From positions 62,001-126,000 of the forward strand of contig NZ_JTDN01000002.1 in the NCBI RefSeq assembly GCF_000802385.1: a stretch of DNA of 64,000 nucleotides, in the 5' to 3' direction. The stretch comes from Croceibacterium mercuriale. Lineage in GTDB: Bacteria > Pseudomonadota > Alphaproteobacteria > Sphingomonadales > Sphingomonadaceae. The first letter of the stretch is position 1. Each line of letters starts with the position of its first letter. The notes beneath the pieces are model-generated. The model saw nothing but the letters and a program-made list of their open reading frames with translations. It did not search any database and was not told the origin of the DNA. A program made the translations under genes and the position numbers. Shown piece after piece: positions 41,256 through 50,021 of the stretch.

Positions 41256-42192
41256 GGCCGGTCTGGCGGCACGCCTTGCCGCCAGTCTCGCCCGGCTGCA
41301 TCCTGCTTCCGCCGGGCCAATCGGCCTGGCGGTCAGCGGCGGTGCGGACTCGCTGGCGCTGCTGCTGCTGATGCAGGCGGTGCGGCCCGGCAGCTTTGCC
41401 GTTGCCACTGTGGATCACGGATTGCGGGCCGAGGCCGCCGCCGAGTGCGCGGCGGTGGAGGAGATTTGCAGCGCCCGTGCGATCCCGTGCGCTGTCCTGC
41501 GCGTGACCCCCGCCCCCGGCAATGTGCAGGCCGCGGCGCGTGCGGCGCGCTACGCCGCGCTGGCCGGCTGGGCGGCCCGACATGCCCTCGCCGCGATTGC
41601 CACCGCACATCACGCGGACGACCAGGCAGAGACGCTGCTGATGCGGCTGAACCGGGGGAGCGGCCTGCCCGGCCTCGCCGGCGTGCGGGCAGCGGGGCTG
41701 GTGCCCGGCTCCACCCTGCCCCTGTTGCGGCCACTGCTCGGCTTCCGGCGGCGGGAGCTGGCAGAGGTGGTGGCACGGCACGACCTGCGCCCGGCAGACG
41801 ATCCCAGCAATGCCGACCCGCGGTTCGACCGCGTGCGTGTCCGTCAGGCAATCGCGGCGATGGAGTGGCTCGACCCGGTCGCCGTCGCTGCCAGTGCAGG
41901 CCATCTCGGGGAAGCGGCGGCCGCGCTCGACTGGGCTGCCGCGCGGGAATGGGACGAACGCATCGAGCAGCTGGACGGAGCGCTCCGCTACCGCCCGCTG
42001 GCACCGCGCGCGATCCGCCTGGCGGTGGCCACCCGGGTCATCACCAGCCTGGGACAGACCCCGCGTGGTGGTGATGTGGCCCGCCTGCTGGATCGGCTGG
42101 AGGCAGGCGGCAGCGGCAATGTCGCCGGCGTGCTCGCCCGCAGCACCACCGACGGCTGGCTGTTCAGTACCGAGCCGCCCCGCGCCGGCTAG
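41218..42192 (+). CDS. tilS: tRNA(Ile)-lysidine synthetase
   Basis: Modifies C34 of tRNA-Ile(CAU) to lysidine with ATP and lysine, an essential step. The PP-loop is AVSGGADSLALLLL near residue 40; VDHGLRAEA and ATAHHADDQAETLLMRLNRGSG are typical of TilS. At 324 residues it is of the short alphaproteobacterial kind lacking the full C-terminal domains of E. coli TilS (432). GAAGGAG is placed before the ATG at 41218, inside the end of cpoB; the two genes are thus coupled. Confidence 0.95.
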   Translation: MTATAAGSAAAAEAGLAARLAASLARLHPASAGPIGLAVSGGADSLALLLLMQAVRPGSFAVATVDHGLRAEAAAECAAVEEICSARAIPCAVLRVTPAPGNVQAAARAARYAALAGWAARHALAAIATAHHADDQAETLLMRLNRGSGLPGLAGVRAAGLVPGSTLPLLRPLLGFRRRELAEVVARHDLRPADDPSNADPRFDRVRVRQAIAAMEWLDPVAVAASAGHLGEAAAALDWAAAREWDERIEQLDGALRYRPLAPRAIRLAVATRVITSLGQTPRGGDVARLLDRLEAGGSGNVAGVLARSTTDGWLFSTEPPRAG

Positions 42193-42203
42193 CGCCGCCC
42201 CGG

Positions 42204-44996
42204 TCAGCCATGCGCCCCGAAATGGTTGGCGATGGCGGTGCCGATCCGCAGCGAGAGGGCATAGGCCCGGTCGATCGGCTCGATGAAGTCGCGCCCGATG
42301 GAGGCGTAGCCGGCATCGTCGCCCTCCGGATAGTCGGCCGGTTCCGCCAGGTTGAAGTCGGACGGCTTGGGAAAGCTGGTGGGGAAGGCACGCCGCAGCT
42401 GCGCCAGCGCCTCGTCCACCCGCAGGGTGAACACCATCTCCAGCACGTCCTCCCGGCTGACATCGTTGGCCCGGCTGAAGGCGGGGATGGACATCACCCG
42501 CAGGAACATGTGCTGGAACAGCGCCAGCCGCAGCGCCTGCAGCGCGCCGATCGCGCGGCGCGTGGCCTCCCGCTCCGCGCCGGTGTCGGCGGCTTCTGCC
42601 ACCGGGGGCAGGGCGAGCTCCAGCTGGTGCAGCTTGACCGCATCGACCCGCAGGCGGCTGGCGAGGCGGCGGAACGTGCCCACCCGGTCATCCTTCACCA
42701 GATATTCGGCCAGCGCGGCGCATGGCCCCGTCAGGTGATCTTCCAGCCCGCGATAGGGCCGGCTGGCCCAGTAGGCGGAGTTGAACAGCTCGCCATAGGC
42801 GGCCACCGTCTTGATGCTGGCGAGCGCGTTGGCGCTGCGCACCAGCCGCAGGATCTGCGCCGCGCGGGCACTGCCGGCCAGCATCTCCGTCAGATCGGGA
42901 TCGCTGCCGTCCGCCGCACTGCCGATGCCGGCGATCACGTTCACCGGATAGCCCAGCTGCTGCAGGATGGCATTGTGGGGGATCGCGCGGATCTGCCGCA
43001 GCGACATCTCGCGATCGGCGTTGATGTCGCTCTGCCGCCGGCTGACCCGGCTGCCGGTGGGGTTCAGCAGGCCCAGGCCGAAGGCGGTGACCGCGCGGGC
43101 GTAGGTCCGGCTTTCCAGATGTTCGTGCTGGTGGTCGCGCACCGCGCGGTAGAAATCGAGCGACAGGTCGGTGCGGCGGTAGAACGGGTCGTCCTCCGCC
43201 GCTTCCTCGTCGCCCTCGGCCGGGCGCAACTCGGCCAGGCGGGTCAGCGTGGCCAGCGCCAGTTCGGGCGTGGCGAAGAACAGGTAGCCGTCACCGCCCT
43301 GGAAGCTGACCTCCGGCTCCAGCCGGATGCCGGCGGCGGCGAACCGCCCGCGCGCCCAGTGGCTCAGCGGCCAGCTGACCCGGTCCGCCAGCGAAACGGG
43401 ATGCGCGCCGCGGCCCATGCTCTCGCCATGGGTGTCGAACACCAGCGCGGCGACATCTTCCATGCCGTTGGCGGCCATCGCCGCCGCCAGCCGCCCCTGC
43501 AGCCGCTCGATCGCGAGGCTGGCCGGCACCTGGCCCACGAACCGGCCGGCGTCGGAGAAGCCGGTCTGGATCGCCACCCGCCCACGCTGGCGAGCATAGG
43601 CGCAGTACTCCTCCTCCTGCAGCAGCGCGTCCAGCAGCCGGCCGCCATGTTCGAGCGCGGTCTCGGTCTCGAACAGGGGGGAGACATCGACCTTGTCGGC
43701 GATGCCGAACAGCTTGGCAAAATACAGCGCGGCCAGCACGGTCGCCGGCTCCTCGCATTCGGCCACGAGCATACGGATGGGCGCGTCGGCATCGATGTGG
43801 TGCAGGATCTGCACCATGGCCAGGAACTGGCGGATCGCGGTACTGCTCTCGATCGCGAGCGCGGCGAAATTGGCGCGCAACGGCTCCACCGCGGCAATGG
43901 CGCGGCGCAGGTGCACGATCGCGCCCTTGCTGGACAGGTCGAGCAGCCCGTCCGGGTCAAGCCGGCGGCGCAGGCCGTTGTGCAGCTGCTTGGCATTCAC
44001 CCGGAAATGGATCCAGCCCATGCCCAGCCCGTCCGCCCGCATCGCGGCGGCCAGCACCTTCAGCTGCACCGAACGCGCGCCGCCCACCGCGGCCGCCTCG
44101 CTCTCCAGCCGGTCTATGCAGGGCTGCAGCGACAGCAGCTTGCGCGGATCGTGCGCGGTCAGGCGGTTGGCGGCCAGCGACAGGGCCGCCGGATCGGTCA
44201 GGTCGCCCGCGAAGTCGGCTGCGCGGGCTCCGGCGTAGTCTGCCGCCGGTGCCAGCTCCATCAGCAGCGGATGGCCCGCGTCGATCGCGGCCAGCTGGTC
44301 GCGGTAGCGCGCCAGGCGCGCCGCCTTTTCCGCCAGGCGGAAGCCGATGGAGGCCGACCAGGTGATGTCCGTGCGGCCATCCATGTCGTATCCGACCCAG
44401 CTGGCGAAGCGGAACGGCAACGGCTTGAAGTCCTGCCAACGGTCCGGCCAGCAGGCCTGCGCATGGGTCAGCAGGCGGGCGGTGATCGTGTCGCGCGCAT
44501 CCTGCCCGTGGGCCATGGCGGCCATCACCTGGTCGTGCTCGATTCCCAGCGTCACCGGCTTCCGCGTGGAGGGGGCGACGCAGCTGTCGTCCCCGATCGC
44601 GCCATCTTGGCTGGCGGCGGCGGCCACGGCCTGCGCCTGGGCCGGGGTCAGCAGGAAGGTGGGATGCGCGGTGAACACGGCGTGCAGCTGCGGCTGCTCC
44701 CATTGCGCGCAGAAGGCTGCGAAGTCGTCCTGCTCCAGACTGTCGGCCAGTGCCTTGTCGTTGGTGGCCGGTGACACTGGCGCGACCAGCTGGCGCAGCC
44801 GTTCCGCCCGGCGGAGCAGCGCGGCGCATTCCAGTTCGCCGACCAGCGCGTCGCAATCATCCAGCGACAACCCGTCGCCTTCCAGCAACCGTGACAGGTC
44901 CAGCGACAGCTGGAACACCGGATTGAACAGGGGCGTTTCCGCCGTGCGCCCGTGCAGTTCCTGCAATCGTGCGGTCAGCGCGCCAACTGTCTTCAT
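42204..44996 (-). CDS. ppc: Phosphoenolpyruvate carboxylase homologue, diverged active site
   Basis: A 930-residue homologue of PEP carboxylase, the anaplerotic enzyme that forms oxaloacetate. Recognisable segments: VFTAHPTFLL (His111, equal to E. coli H138), SPLFETETALEHGG, SLRQIRAIPHNAI and the final glycine. But other catalytic motifs are altered: GYSDSAKDAG becomes GFSDAGRFVG, and HGRGGSIGRGGAP becomes HGESMGRGAHP, losing the first arginine. The LDIRQ(E/N)S motif is replaced by LAIESS. Comparison is from memory of the E. coli sequence. It is the last gene of zwf-edd-glk-eda, 25 bp after eda, consistent with feeding PEP into the TCA cycle; but the reaction should be tested. Confidence 0.8.
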   Translation of the reverse strand: MKTVGALTARLQELHGRTAETPLFNPVFQLSLDLSRLLEGDGLSLDDCDALVGELECAALLRRAERLRQLVAPVSPATNDKALADSLEQDDFAAFCAQWEQPQLHAVFTAHPTFLLTPAQAQAVAAAASQDGAIGDDSCVAPSTRKPVTLGIEHDQVMAAMAHGQDARDTITARLLTHAQACWPDRWQDFKPLPFRFASWVGYDMDGRTDITWSASIGFRLAEKAARLARYRDQLAAIDAGHPLLMELAPAADYAGARAADFAGDLTDPAALSLAANRLTAHDPRKLLSLQPCIDRLESEAAAVGGARSVQLKVLAAAMRADGLGMGWIHFRVNAKQLHNGLRRRLDPDGLLDLSSKGAIVHLRRAIAAVEPLRANFAALAIESSTAIRQFLAMVQILHHIDADAPIRMLVAECEEPATVLAALYFAKLFGIADKVDVSPLFETETALEHGGRLLDALLQEEEYCAYARQRGRVAIQTGFSDAGRFVGQVPASLAIERLQGRLAAAMAANGMEDVAALVFDTHGESMGRGAHPVSLADRVSWPLSHWARGRFAAAGIRLEPEVSFQGGDGYLFFATPELALATLTRLAELRPAEGDEEAAEDDPFYRRTDLSLDFYRAVRDHQHEHLESRTYARAVTAFGLGLLNPTGSRVSRRQSDINADREMSLRQIRAIPHNAILQQLGYPVNVIAGIGSAADGSDPDLTEMLAGSARAAQILRLVRSANALASIKTVAAYGELFNSAYWASRPYRGLEDHLTGPCAALAEYLVKDDRVGTFRRLASRLRVDAVKLHQLELALPPVAEAADTGAEREATRRAIGALQALRLALFQHMFLRVMSIPAFSRANDVSREDVLEMVFTLRVDEALAQLRRAFPTSFPKPSDFNLAEPADYPEGDDAGYASIGRDFIEPIDRAYALSLRIGTAIANHFGAHG

Positions 44997-45021
44997 CCGA
45001 TGTTCCTTTCGTCAGTCACCC

Positions 45022-45633
45022 TCAGCGGGGCAGGGCCGCGGCGTCCTTCGCCAGCTGCTCGATCTGTTCGGGGGTGCCGCCGCGCGGGGCGACCCAGCTG
45101 CCGCCGACGCACAGCACCGGATCCAGCGCCAGCCATTCGGGCGCGTTGTCCAGCGTGATGCCGCCGGTGGGGCAGAACCGCACCTGGCCGAACGGAGCCG
45201 CCAGCGCCTTCAGCGCGGGGATGCCGCCGGCCGCCATGGCGGGGAAGAACTTGAACTCGCTGAGCCCCAGATCCAGCCCGCGCATGATGTCGCCGGCATT
45301 GGCGATGCCGGGCAGGAACGGCACGCCGCTGCGGATCGCCGCCTTGCCCAGCGGCTTGGTCAGACCGGGGCTGACGATGAATTCCGCGCCCGCGCCGATC
45401 GCCTCGTCCAGCTGCTTCTCGTTGGTCACGGTGCCCGCGCCGACGATCGCGCCCGGCACCTTCTTCATGGCGCGGATCGCATCCAGCGCGGCCGGGGTGC
45501 GCAACGTCACCTCCAGTACGGTCAACCCGCCGGCCACCAGCGCCCGGGCCAGCGGCTCGGCCTCGGCCACATCGTCGATCACCAGCACCGGGATCACCGG
45601 GGCGGTGCGCATCACCTGTTCGATCGGGGTCAT
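45022..45633 (-). CDS. eda: KDPG aldolase (2-dehydro-3-deoxy-phosphogluconate aldolase)
   Basis: Splits KDPG into pyruvate and glyceraldehyde-3-phosphate, the last step of the Entner-Doudoroff route and of hexuronate catabolism. The TIM barrel has VIPVLVIDDVAEAEPLARAL, LEVTLRTPAALDAI with the catalytic Glu, VGAGTVTNEKQL, and the Schiff-base lysine in LSEFKFFPAMAAGG. The 203 residues are normal. The ATG overlaps the glk stop by four bases. It also provides the final step for the pectin locus at 11-25 kb. Confidence 0.96.
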   Translation of the reverse strand: MTPIEQVMRTAPVIPVLVIDDVAEAEPLARALVAGGLTVLEVTLRTPAALDAIRAMKKVPGAIVGAGTVTNEKQLDEAIGAGAEFIVSPGLTKPLGKAAIRSGVPFLPGIANAGDIMRGLDLGLSEFKFFPAMAAGGIPALKALAAPFGQVRFCPTGGITLDNAPEWLALDPVLCVGGSWVAPRGGTPEQIEQLAKDAAALPR

Positions 45634-46622
45634 GCCTGTTGCTGCTCCTGCTGTGGGTACTGGGACTGGAATGCGGCCACGGCGCCGAACAGGCCGGGCT
45701 GCGGATGGACAATCAGCCTGACCGGGATGCCGGCCATCATCTGTTCGTAACGTCCCTTGAAACGGAACCGTTCGGCAAAGCCGCTGGTCGGCAGCAGCTG
45801 GCGCAGCCGCAAGCCCAGGCCGCCGGCGATCACCACCGCGCTGCTGCCATGGGCCAGCGCGAAATCGCCCGCCACGCTGCCCAGCGACAGGCAGAACCGG
45901 TCCAGCGCCGCCACCGCCAGGCTGTCGCTGCGCTCCAGCGCGCGGGTCCAGATGGTGCGGTCGTCCAGATCCTGCGGATCGCGCCGCTCCAGCGTGGCGA
46001 GCGTCTGGTAGATCTCGCAGATGCCCGGCCCGGCCACGACGCGCTCCACCGACACACGCCGGTGGCGGGCCCGCAGCCGTTGCAGGATCAGGTCGTCGAT
46101 ATGGTCCATCGGCGCAAAGTCGATATGGCCGCCCTCGGTCGACTGCACATGGTAACCGCCGCCTGGCAGCCGCAGGAAATGCGCCACCCCCAGCCCGGTG
46201 CCCGGACCAATCACGCTGACCGTGCCGCTCGTGGGCAGATCCGCCTCCGGCCCGCAGACCGTGACGAACTGGTCCGCATCGGCCCGCGCCACCGCATGGG
46301 CAACCGCACCGAAATCGTTGATCACGGTGACCCGGTCGATGCCCAGCTGTTCGTCCAGCGCGCCCGTATGCAGCACCCAGCTGTTGTTGGTCATGCGCAC
46401 GGTGCCGCCATTGACCGGGCCGGCGATGGCGATGGCAGCGGCGCGCGGCGCCTGCCGGCCGATCCGCCGCTCGAACTCCTCCCACGCGGTCTGCAGGCTG
46501 GCGAAGTCGCTGGTGCCCAGCGTCACCGGTTCGTCCAGCACGATGCGGCCATCCGCCTGCAGCCGGGCCAGCGCGAAGCGCGCATTGGTGCCGCCGATAT
46601 CGACTGCGACAAGCTCCGTCAT
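45630..46622 (-). CDS. glk: Glucokinase
   Basis: Phosphorylates glucose with ATP, feeding zwf. The N-terminal phosphate loop is LVAVDIGGTNARFALARL; NNSWVLHTG, TVINDFGAVAHAVA (catalytic Asp) and SVIGPGTGLGVAHFL (adenosine loop) follow, as in bacterial group B glucokinases. At 330 residues the length is usual; the C-terminus ends in a Gln-rich tail. It lies between edd (4 bp gap) and eda (4 bp overlap), so it is translated within the operon. Confidence 0.96.
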   Translation of the reverse strand: MTELVAVDIGGTNARFALARLQADGRIVLDEPVTLGTSDFASLQTAWEEFERRIGRQAPRAAAIAIAGPVNGGTVRMTNNSWVLHTGALDEQLGIDRVTVINDFGAVAHAVARADADQFVTVCGPEADLPTSGTVSVIGPGTGLGVAHFLRLPGGGYHVQSTEGGHIDFAPMDHIDDLILQRLRARHRRVSVERVVAGPGICEIYQTLATLERRDPQDLDDRTIWTRALERSDSLAVAALDRFCLSLGSVAGDFALAHGSSAVVIAGGLGLRLRQLLPTSGFAERFRFKGRYEQMMAGIPVRLIVHPQPGLFGAVAAFQSQYPQQEQQQA

Positions 46623-46626
46623 CTGC

Positions 46627-48441
46627 CTACAGCCCGGCCATCGCCAGCATGGCGGTACCGCCCTTCTCCGCCTCGTCCGCCCCGTGGCGGAACATGGCGA
46701 ACAGCTCGCGCCCGGTGCCGCTCTCGGACGGGGGCGTGGGCGCATCCTCGCGCAGCGACAGGTCGGCCGTGGTGCCGAGCGTGCCATCCTCCGCCGACAG
46801 CCGCACGATGTCGCCGTCGCGCAGGCGCGCCAGCGGGCCACCACCCAGCGCCTCCGGGCTGACATGGATCGCCGCGGGTACCTTGCCGCTGGCGCCGCTC
46901 ATCCGCCCGTCGGTGACCAGCGCCACGTTGAAGCCCCGATCCTGCAGCACCCCCAGCACCGGGGTCAGCTTGTGCAGTTCGGGCATGCCGTTGGCGCGCG
47001 GGCCCTGGAAACGGACCACGACCACCACGTCGCGCTCCAGCTCCCCGGCAGCGAAGGCATCCGCCACGGCCTTCTGGGTGTGGAACACGCGACACGGCGC
47101 CTCCACCGTCCAGCGGGACGGATCGACCGCGCTGGTCTTGAAGCAGCCGCGGCCCAGATTGCCCTGCACCAGCACCATGCCGCCTTCCGGCTGGAACGGC
47201 GCGCTGTGCGGGCGCAGGACCTCCTCGTCGCCGGACGGGCCGGGATCGCGCCAGGCCAGCGTCTCGTCGTCGAGCCATGGCTCCTGGGCGAAGGCGCCCA
47301 GATCGTCGCCGAATGTCGTCATGATGTCGCGGTGGAGCAGGCCCGCATCGAGCAACTCCCGCACCACGAAGCCCAGCCCGCCGGCGTTCTGGAACTGGTT
47401 CACGTCCTTTGCGCCATTGGGATAGGCGCGCACCAGCAGGGGCACGGCCCGGCTCAGCTCGGCCATGTCGTCCCAGTCGATCAGGACGCCGGCAGCGCGG
47501 GCGAAGGCGGGAATGTGCAGCGCGTGATTGGTCGAACCCCCGGTGGCCAGCAGGCCGACCACGGCATTCACCACCGAACGTTCGTCCACGCATTCGGCCA
47601 GCGGGCGATAATCGCCGCCATCGCGGCCGATCTCGGCCAGCCGCTGGGTGGAGGCGCGCACCAGCGCCTGGCGCAGCGGCGTGCCCGGATTGATGTAGGC
47701 CGCGCCGGGCATCTGCAGGCCCATCATCTCCAGCATCATCAGGTTGGAATTGGCGGTGCCGTAGAAGGTGCACACGCCCGGCGAATGATAGCTCCTGGAC
47801 TCGCTCTCCAGCAGCTCCGCGCGCGTCGCCTTGCCCTCGGCGTAAAGCTGGCGGATCCGCTGCTTTTCCTTGTTGGCGATCCCCGTCGGCATGGCCCCGG
47901 CCGAGATGAACAGCTGCGGCAGCCAGCCGAAGCGCAGGCCGCCCATCAGGAGGCCGGGCACGATCTTGTCGCACATGCCCAGATGCGCCACGCTGTCATA
48001 CATCGCATGGCTGAGGCTGACGGCGGTGGACAGCGCGATCACGTCGCGGCTGAACAGCGACAGTTCCATGCCGTCCGTACCCTGCGTCACGCCGTCGCAC
48101 ATGGCGGGGGTCGCGCCGGCGACCTGGCAGGTGGCGCCCACCTCCCGCGCCCAGATCTTCATCTGCGGCGGATAGGCGGCGTAGGGCTGATGCGAGGAAA
48201 TGGTGTCGTTGTAGGCGGTGATGATGCCGATGTTCGGCCCGCGCATGGTGGCGATGCTCGCCTTGTCCTCCCCCGCGGCGGCGAAGCCGTGGGCGAGGTT
48301 GGAACAGGGCAGCGCCACATTGCGGTCGCGGTGCCTGTCCCCCTCCTCGCGCATCAGCGCCAGATAGGCGGCACGGCTGGCCCGGGACCGTTCGATCACG
48401 CGGTCGGTCACGCGCTGGATTGCGGGATGCAGGTTACTCAT
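46627..48441 (-). CDS. edd: Phosphogluconate dehydratase
   Basis: [Fe-S] dehydratase that converts 6-phosphogluconate to KDPG. Residues 1-604 match Edd; NIGIITAYNDTISSHQPY, CQVAGATPAMCDGVTQGTDGMELSL, VAHLGMCDKIVPGLLMG and CTFYGTANSNLMMLEMMGL carry the cluster cysteines, and LVTDGRMSGASGKVPAAIHVSPEA is the C-terminal signature. Its ATG lies inside the zwf end (8 bp overlap). Confidence 0.97.
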   Translation of the reverse strand: MSNLHPAIQRVTDRVIERSRASRAAYLALMREEGDRHRDRNVALPCSNLAHGFAAAGEDKASIATMRGPNIGIITAYNDTISSHQPYAAYPPQMKIWAREVGATCQVAGATPAMCDGVTQGTDGMELSLFSRDVIALSTAVSLSHAMYDSVAHLGMCDKIVPGLLMGGLRFGWLPQLFISAGAMPTGIANKEKQRIRQLYAEGKATRAELLESESRSYHSPGVCTFYGTANSNLMMLEMMGLQMPGAAYINPGTPLRQALVRASTQRLAEIGRDGGDYRPLAECVDERSVVNAVVGLLATGGSTNHALHIPAFARAAGVLIDWDDMAELSRAVPLLVRAYPNGAKDVNQFQNAGGLGFVVRELLDAGLLHRDIMTTFGDDLGAFAQEPWLDDETLAWRDPGPSGDEEVLRPHSAPFQPEGGMVLVQGNLGRGCFKTSAVDPSRWTVEAPCRVFHTQKAVADAFAAGELERDVVVVVRFQGPRANGMPELHKLTPVLGVLQDRGFNVALVTDGRMSGASGKVPAAIHVSPEALGGGPLARLRDGDIVRLSAEDGTLGTTADLSLREDAPTPPSESGTGRELFAMFRHGADEAEKGGTAMLAMAGL

Positions 48442-49867
48442 GCCAGCTCACTCCATCGCGTTCGGCCAGGGCGATCGCCGCGCTCGGCCCCCAGTTTCCC
48501 GCGCTGTAGGTCTTGGGGGTCAAGCCCTCTTCATGCCAGCGGCTGCGGATGCGGTCGATCCAGGCCCATTGCGCCTCCACCTCGTCCCTCCGCACGAACA
48601 GGGTCTGGTCGCCATGGATCAGGTCCAGCAGCAGCCGTTCGTACGCCATGCGCCGTTCCAGCCCGCTCAGCGCGTCGGGCATGGAGATGTCCAGCGGGAT
48701 CTCGCGCAGTGCCATGCCCTGCCCCAGGCCCGGCACCTTGGCCATCAGCGTCAGGGTGACGTCCTCTTCAGGCTGGATGCCGATGACCAGCCGGTTGGCC
48801 TTCAGCTTGGCGCCGGCGAAGATGGAGTGCGGCACGGGGCGGAACTGGATCACGATCTCCGTCACCCGCTCCGGCATGCGCTTGCCCGTGCGCAGGTAGA
48901 ACGGCACGCCCTTCCAGCGCCAGTTGTCCACATGGGCCTTGATCGCGACAAAGGTCTCGGTGTCGCTGTCCTTGCCCAGTTCCTCGTCATATCCGGGCAC
49001 GATCTTGCCGCTGGACGCGCCGCCGCGATACTGCCCCGTCACGCTCTCGCCCGCGGCGACCGGCCGCAGCGCGCGCAGCACCTTGACCTTCTCGTCCCGC
49101 ACGGCGCCGGCATCGAAGGTCACGGGCAGCTCCATCGCCACCAGCGCCAGCAATTGCAGCATGTGGTTCTGCACCATGTCGCGCAGCGCGCCGGTCTGGT
49201 CGTAGAACTCCGCCCGGCTCTCCAGCCCCACCGTCTCGCCGACGGTGATCTGCACATGTTCGATGTGCTGGGCGTTCCACAACGGTTCGAACATGATGTT
49301 GCCGAAGCGCAACGCGATCAGGTTCTGGACGGTTTCCTTGCCCAGATAATGATCGATGCGGAACACGCGTTCTTCGGGGAAGGCGGCGGCCACGGCATCG
49401 TTGATGTCGCGGCTGCTGGCCAGATCATGGCCCAGCGGCTTTTCCAGCCCGATCCGCGCGCCGTTACCGTTGAGCCCGCAATCGGCCAGGCCCTTGATCG
49501 TCGCTTCGAACAGGCTGGGTGCGGTGGACAGGAAGATCGCGACATCGCCGTTACCGTCCTGCCGGACCTTGTCGGCCAGTGCATGGTACCCTTCCGGCGT
49601 GGTCGCATCCAGCGCCTGGTAGGTCAGCCGGCCGAGGAAGGCTTCCACATCGCCGCGTCGCGGTTCGGGCAGGAACTTCCCGATCGCTTCGCGCGCCAGG
49701 TTGCGGAACGCGGCATCATCCATCTCGGACCGCGCAGTACACACGATCCGCAACTGTTCGTGCAGCAGCCCGTCCGCATCCAGCGCGCAGAGCGATGGCA
49801 GCAGCATGCGCTGCGCAAGGTCGCCGGTGGCGCCAAACAGCACAAGTGTTTCGGCAGCCGCCTTCAT
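48434..49867 (-). CDS. zwf: Glucose-6-phosphate 1-dehydrogenase
   Basis: Oxidises glucose-6-phosphate with NAD(P)+ and commits it to the Entner-Doudoroff route. N-terminal coenzyme fold: LVLFGATGDLAQRMLLPSL; substrate motif FRIDHYLGKETVQNL with the catalytic region; FYLRTGKRMPERVTEI and the C-terminal YSAGNWGPS. The start at 49867 (MKAAAETLVLFGATGDL) is where the family begins; the frame extends 34 codons upstream without a reason to use them. It is the first gene of zwf-edd-glk-eda-ppc, with a 20-bp palindrome about 100 bp upstream. Confidence 0.97.
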   Translation of the reverse strand: MKAAAETLVLFGATGDLAQRMLLPSLCALDADGLLHEQLRIVCTARSEMDDAAFRNLAREAIGKFLPEPRRGDVEAFLGRLTYQALDATTPEGYHALADKVRQDGNGDVAIFLSTAPSLFEATIKGLADCGLNGNGARIGLEKPLGHDLASSRDINDAVAAAFPEERVFRIDHYLGKETVQNLIALRFGNIMFEPLWNAQHIEHVQITVGETVGLESRAEFYDQTGALRDMVQNHMLQLLALVAMELPVTFDAGAVRDEKVKVLRALRPVAAGESVTGQYRGGASSGKIVPGYDEELGKDSDTETFVAIKAHVDNWRWKGVPFYLRTGKRMPERVTEIVIQFRPVPHSIFAGAKLKANRLVIGIQPEEDVTLTLMAKVPGLGQGMALREIPLDISMPDALSGLERRMAYERLLLDLIHGDQTLFVRRDEVEAQWAWIDRIRSRWHEEGLTPKTYSAGNWGPSAAIALAERDGVSWHE

Positions 49868-49969
49868 CGCGATATTGCCCCGATGGCTGTTCTGGCGTGC
49901 ATCCGCGTCTCCCGTGCTGGCGGTTGCGCTACAGCCCCGTGCTGCGATGCGCAATGCCGCACCGATCAT

Positions 49970-49989
49970 CTATGCAATCGATTGCATAG
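49970..49989. promoter_or_regulatory. Perfect 20-bp palindrome upstream of zwf (LacI-type operator)
   Basis: CTATGCAATCGATTGCATAG is fully symmetrical around a central CG. The form with a CG centre and TGCAA..TTGCA arms is typical of LacI/GalR-family operators. It lies 103 bp upstream of the zwf start and 33 bp before the end of the upstream transglutaminase gene, so it is well placed to control the whole Entner-Doudoroff operon. No LacI-family gene is in the window. Confidence 0.7.
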
Positions 49990-50021
49990 TCCCGCAACCC
50001 GGCTGTGGACGCAACAATCCG

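Noticed and set aside
42210-44774. Plus-strand frame of 854 codons opposite ppc.
   Set aside because: Antisense shadow of the ppc homologue, with low-complexity translation.
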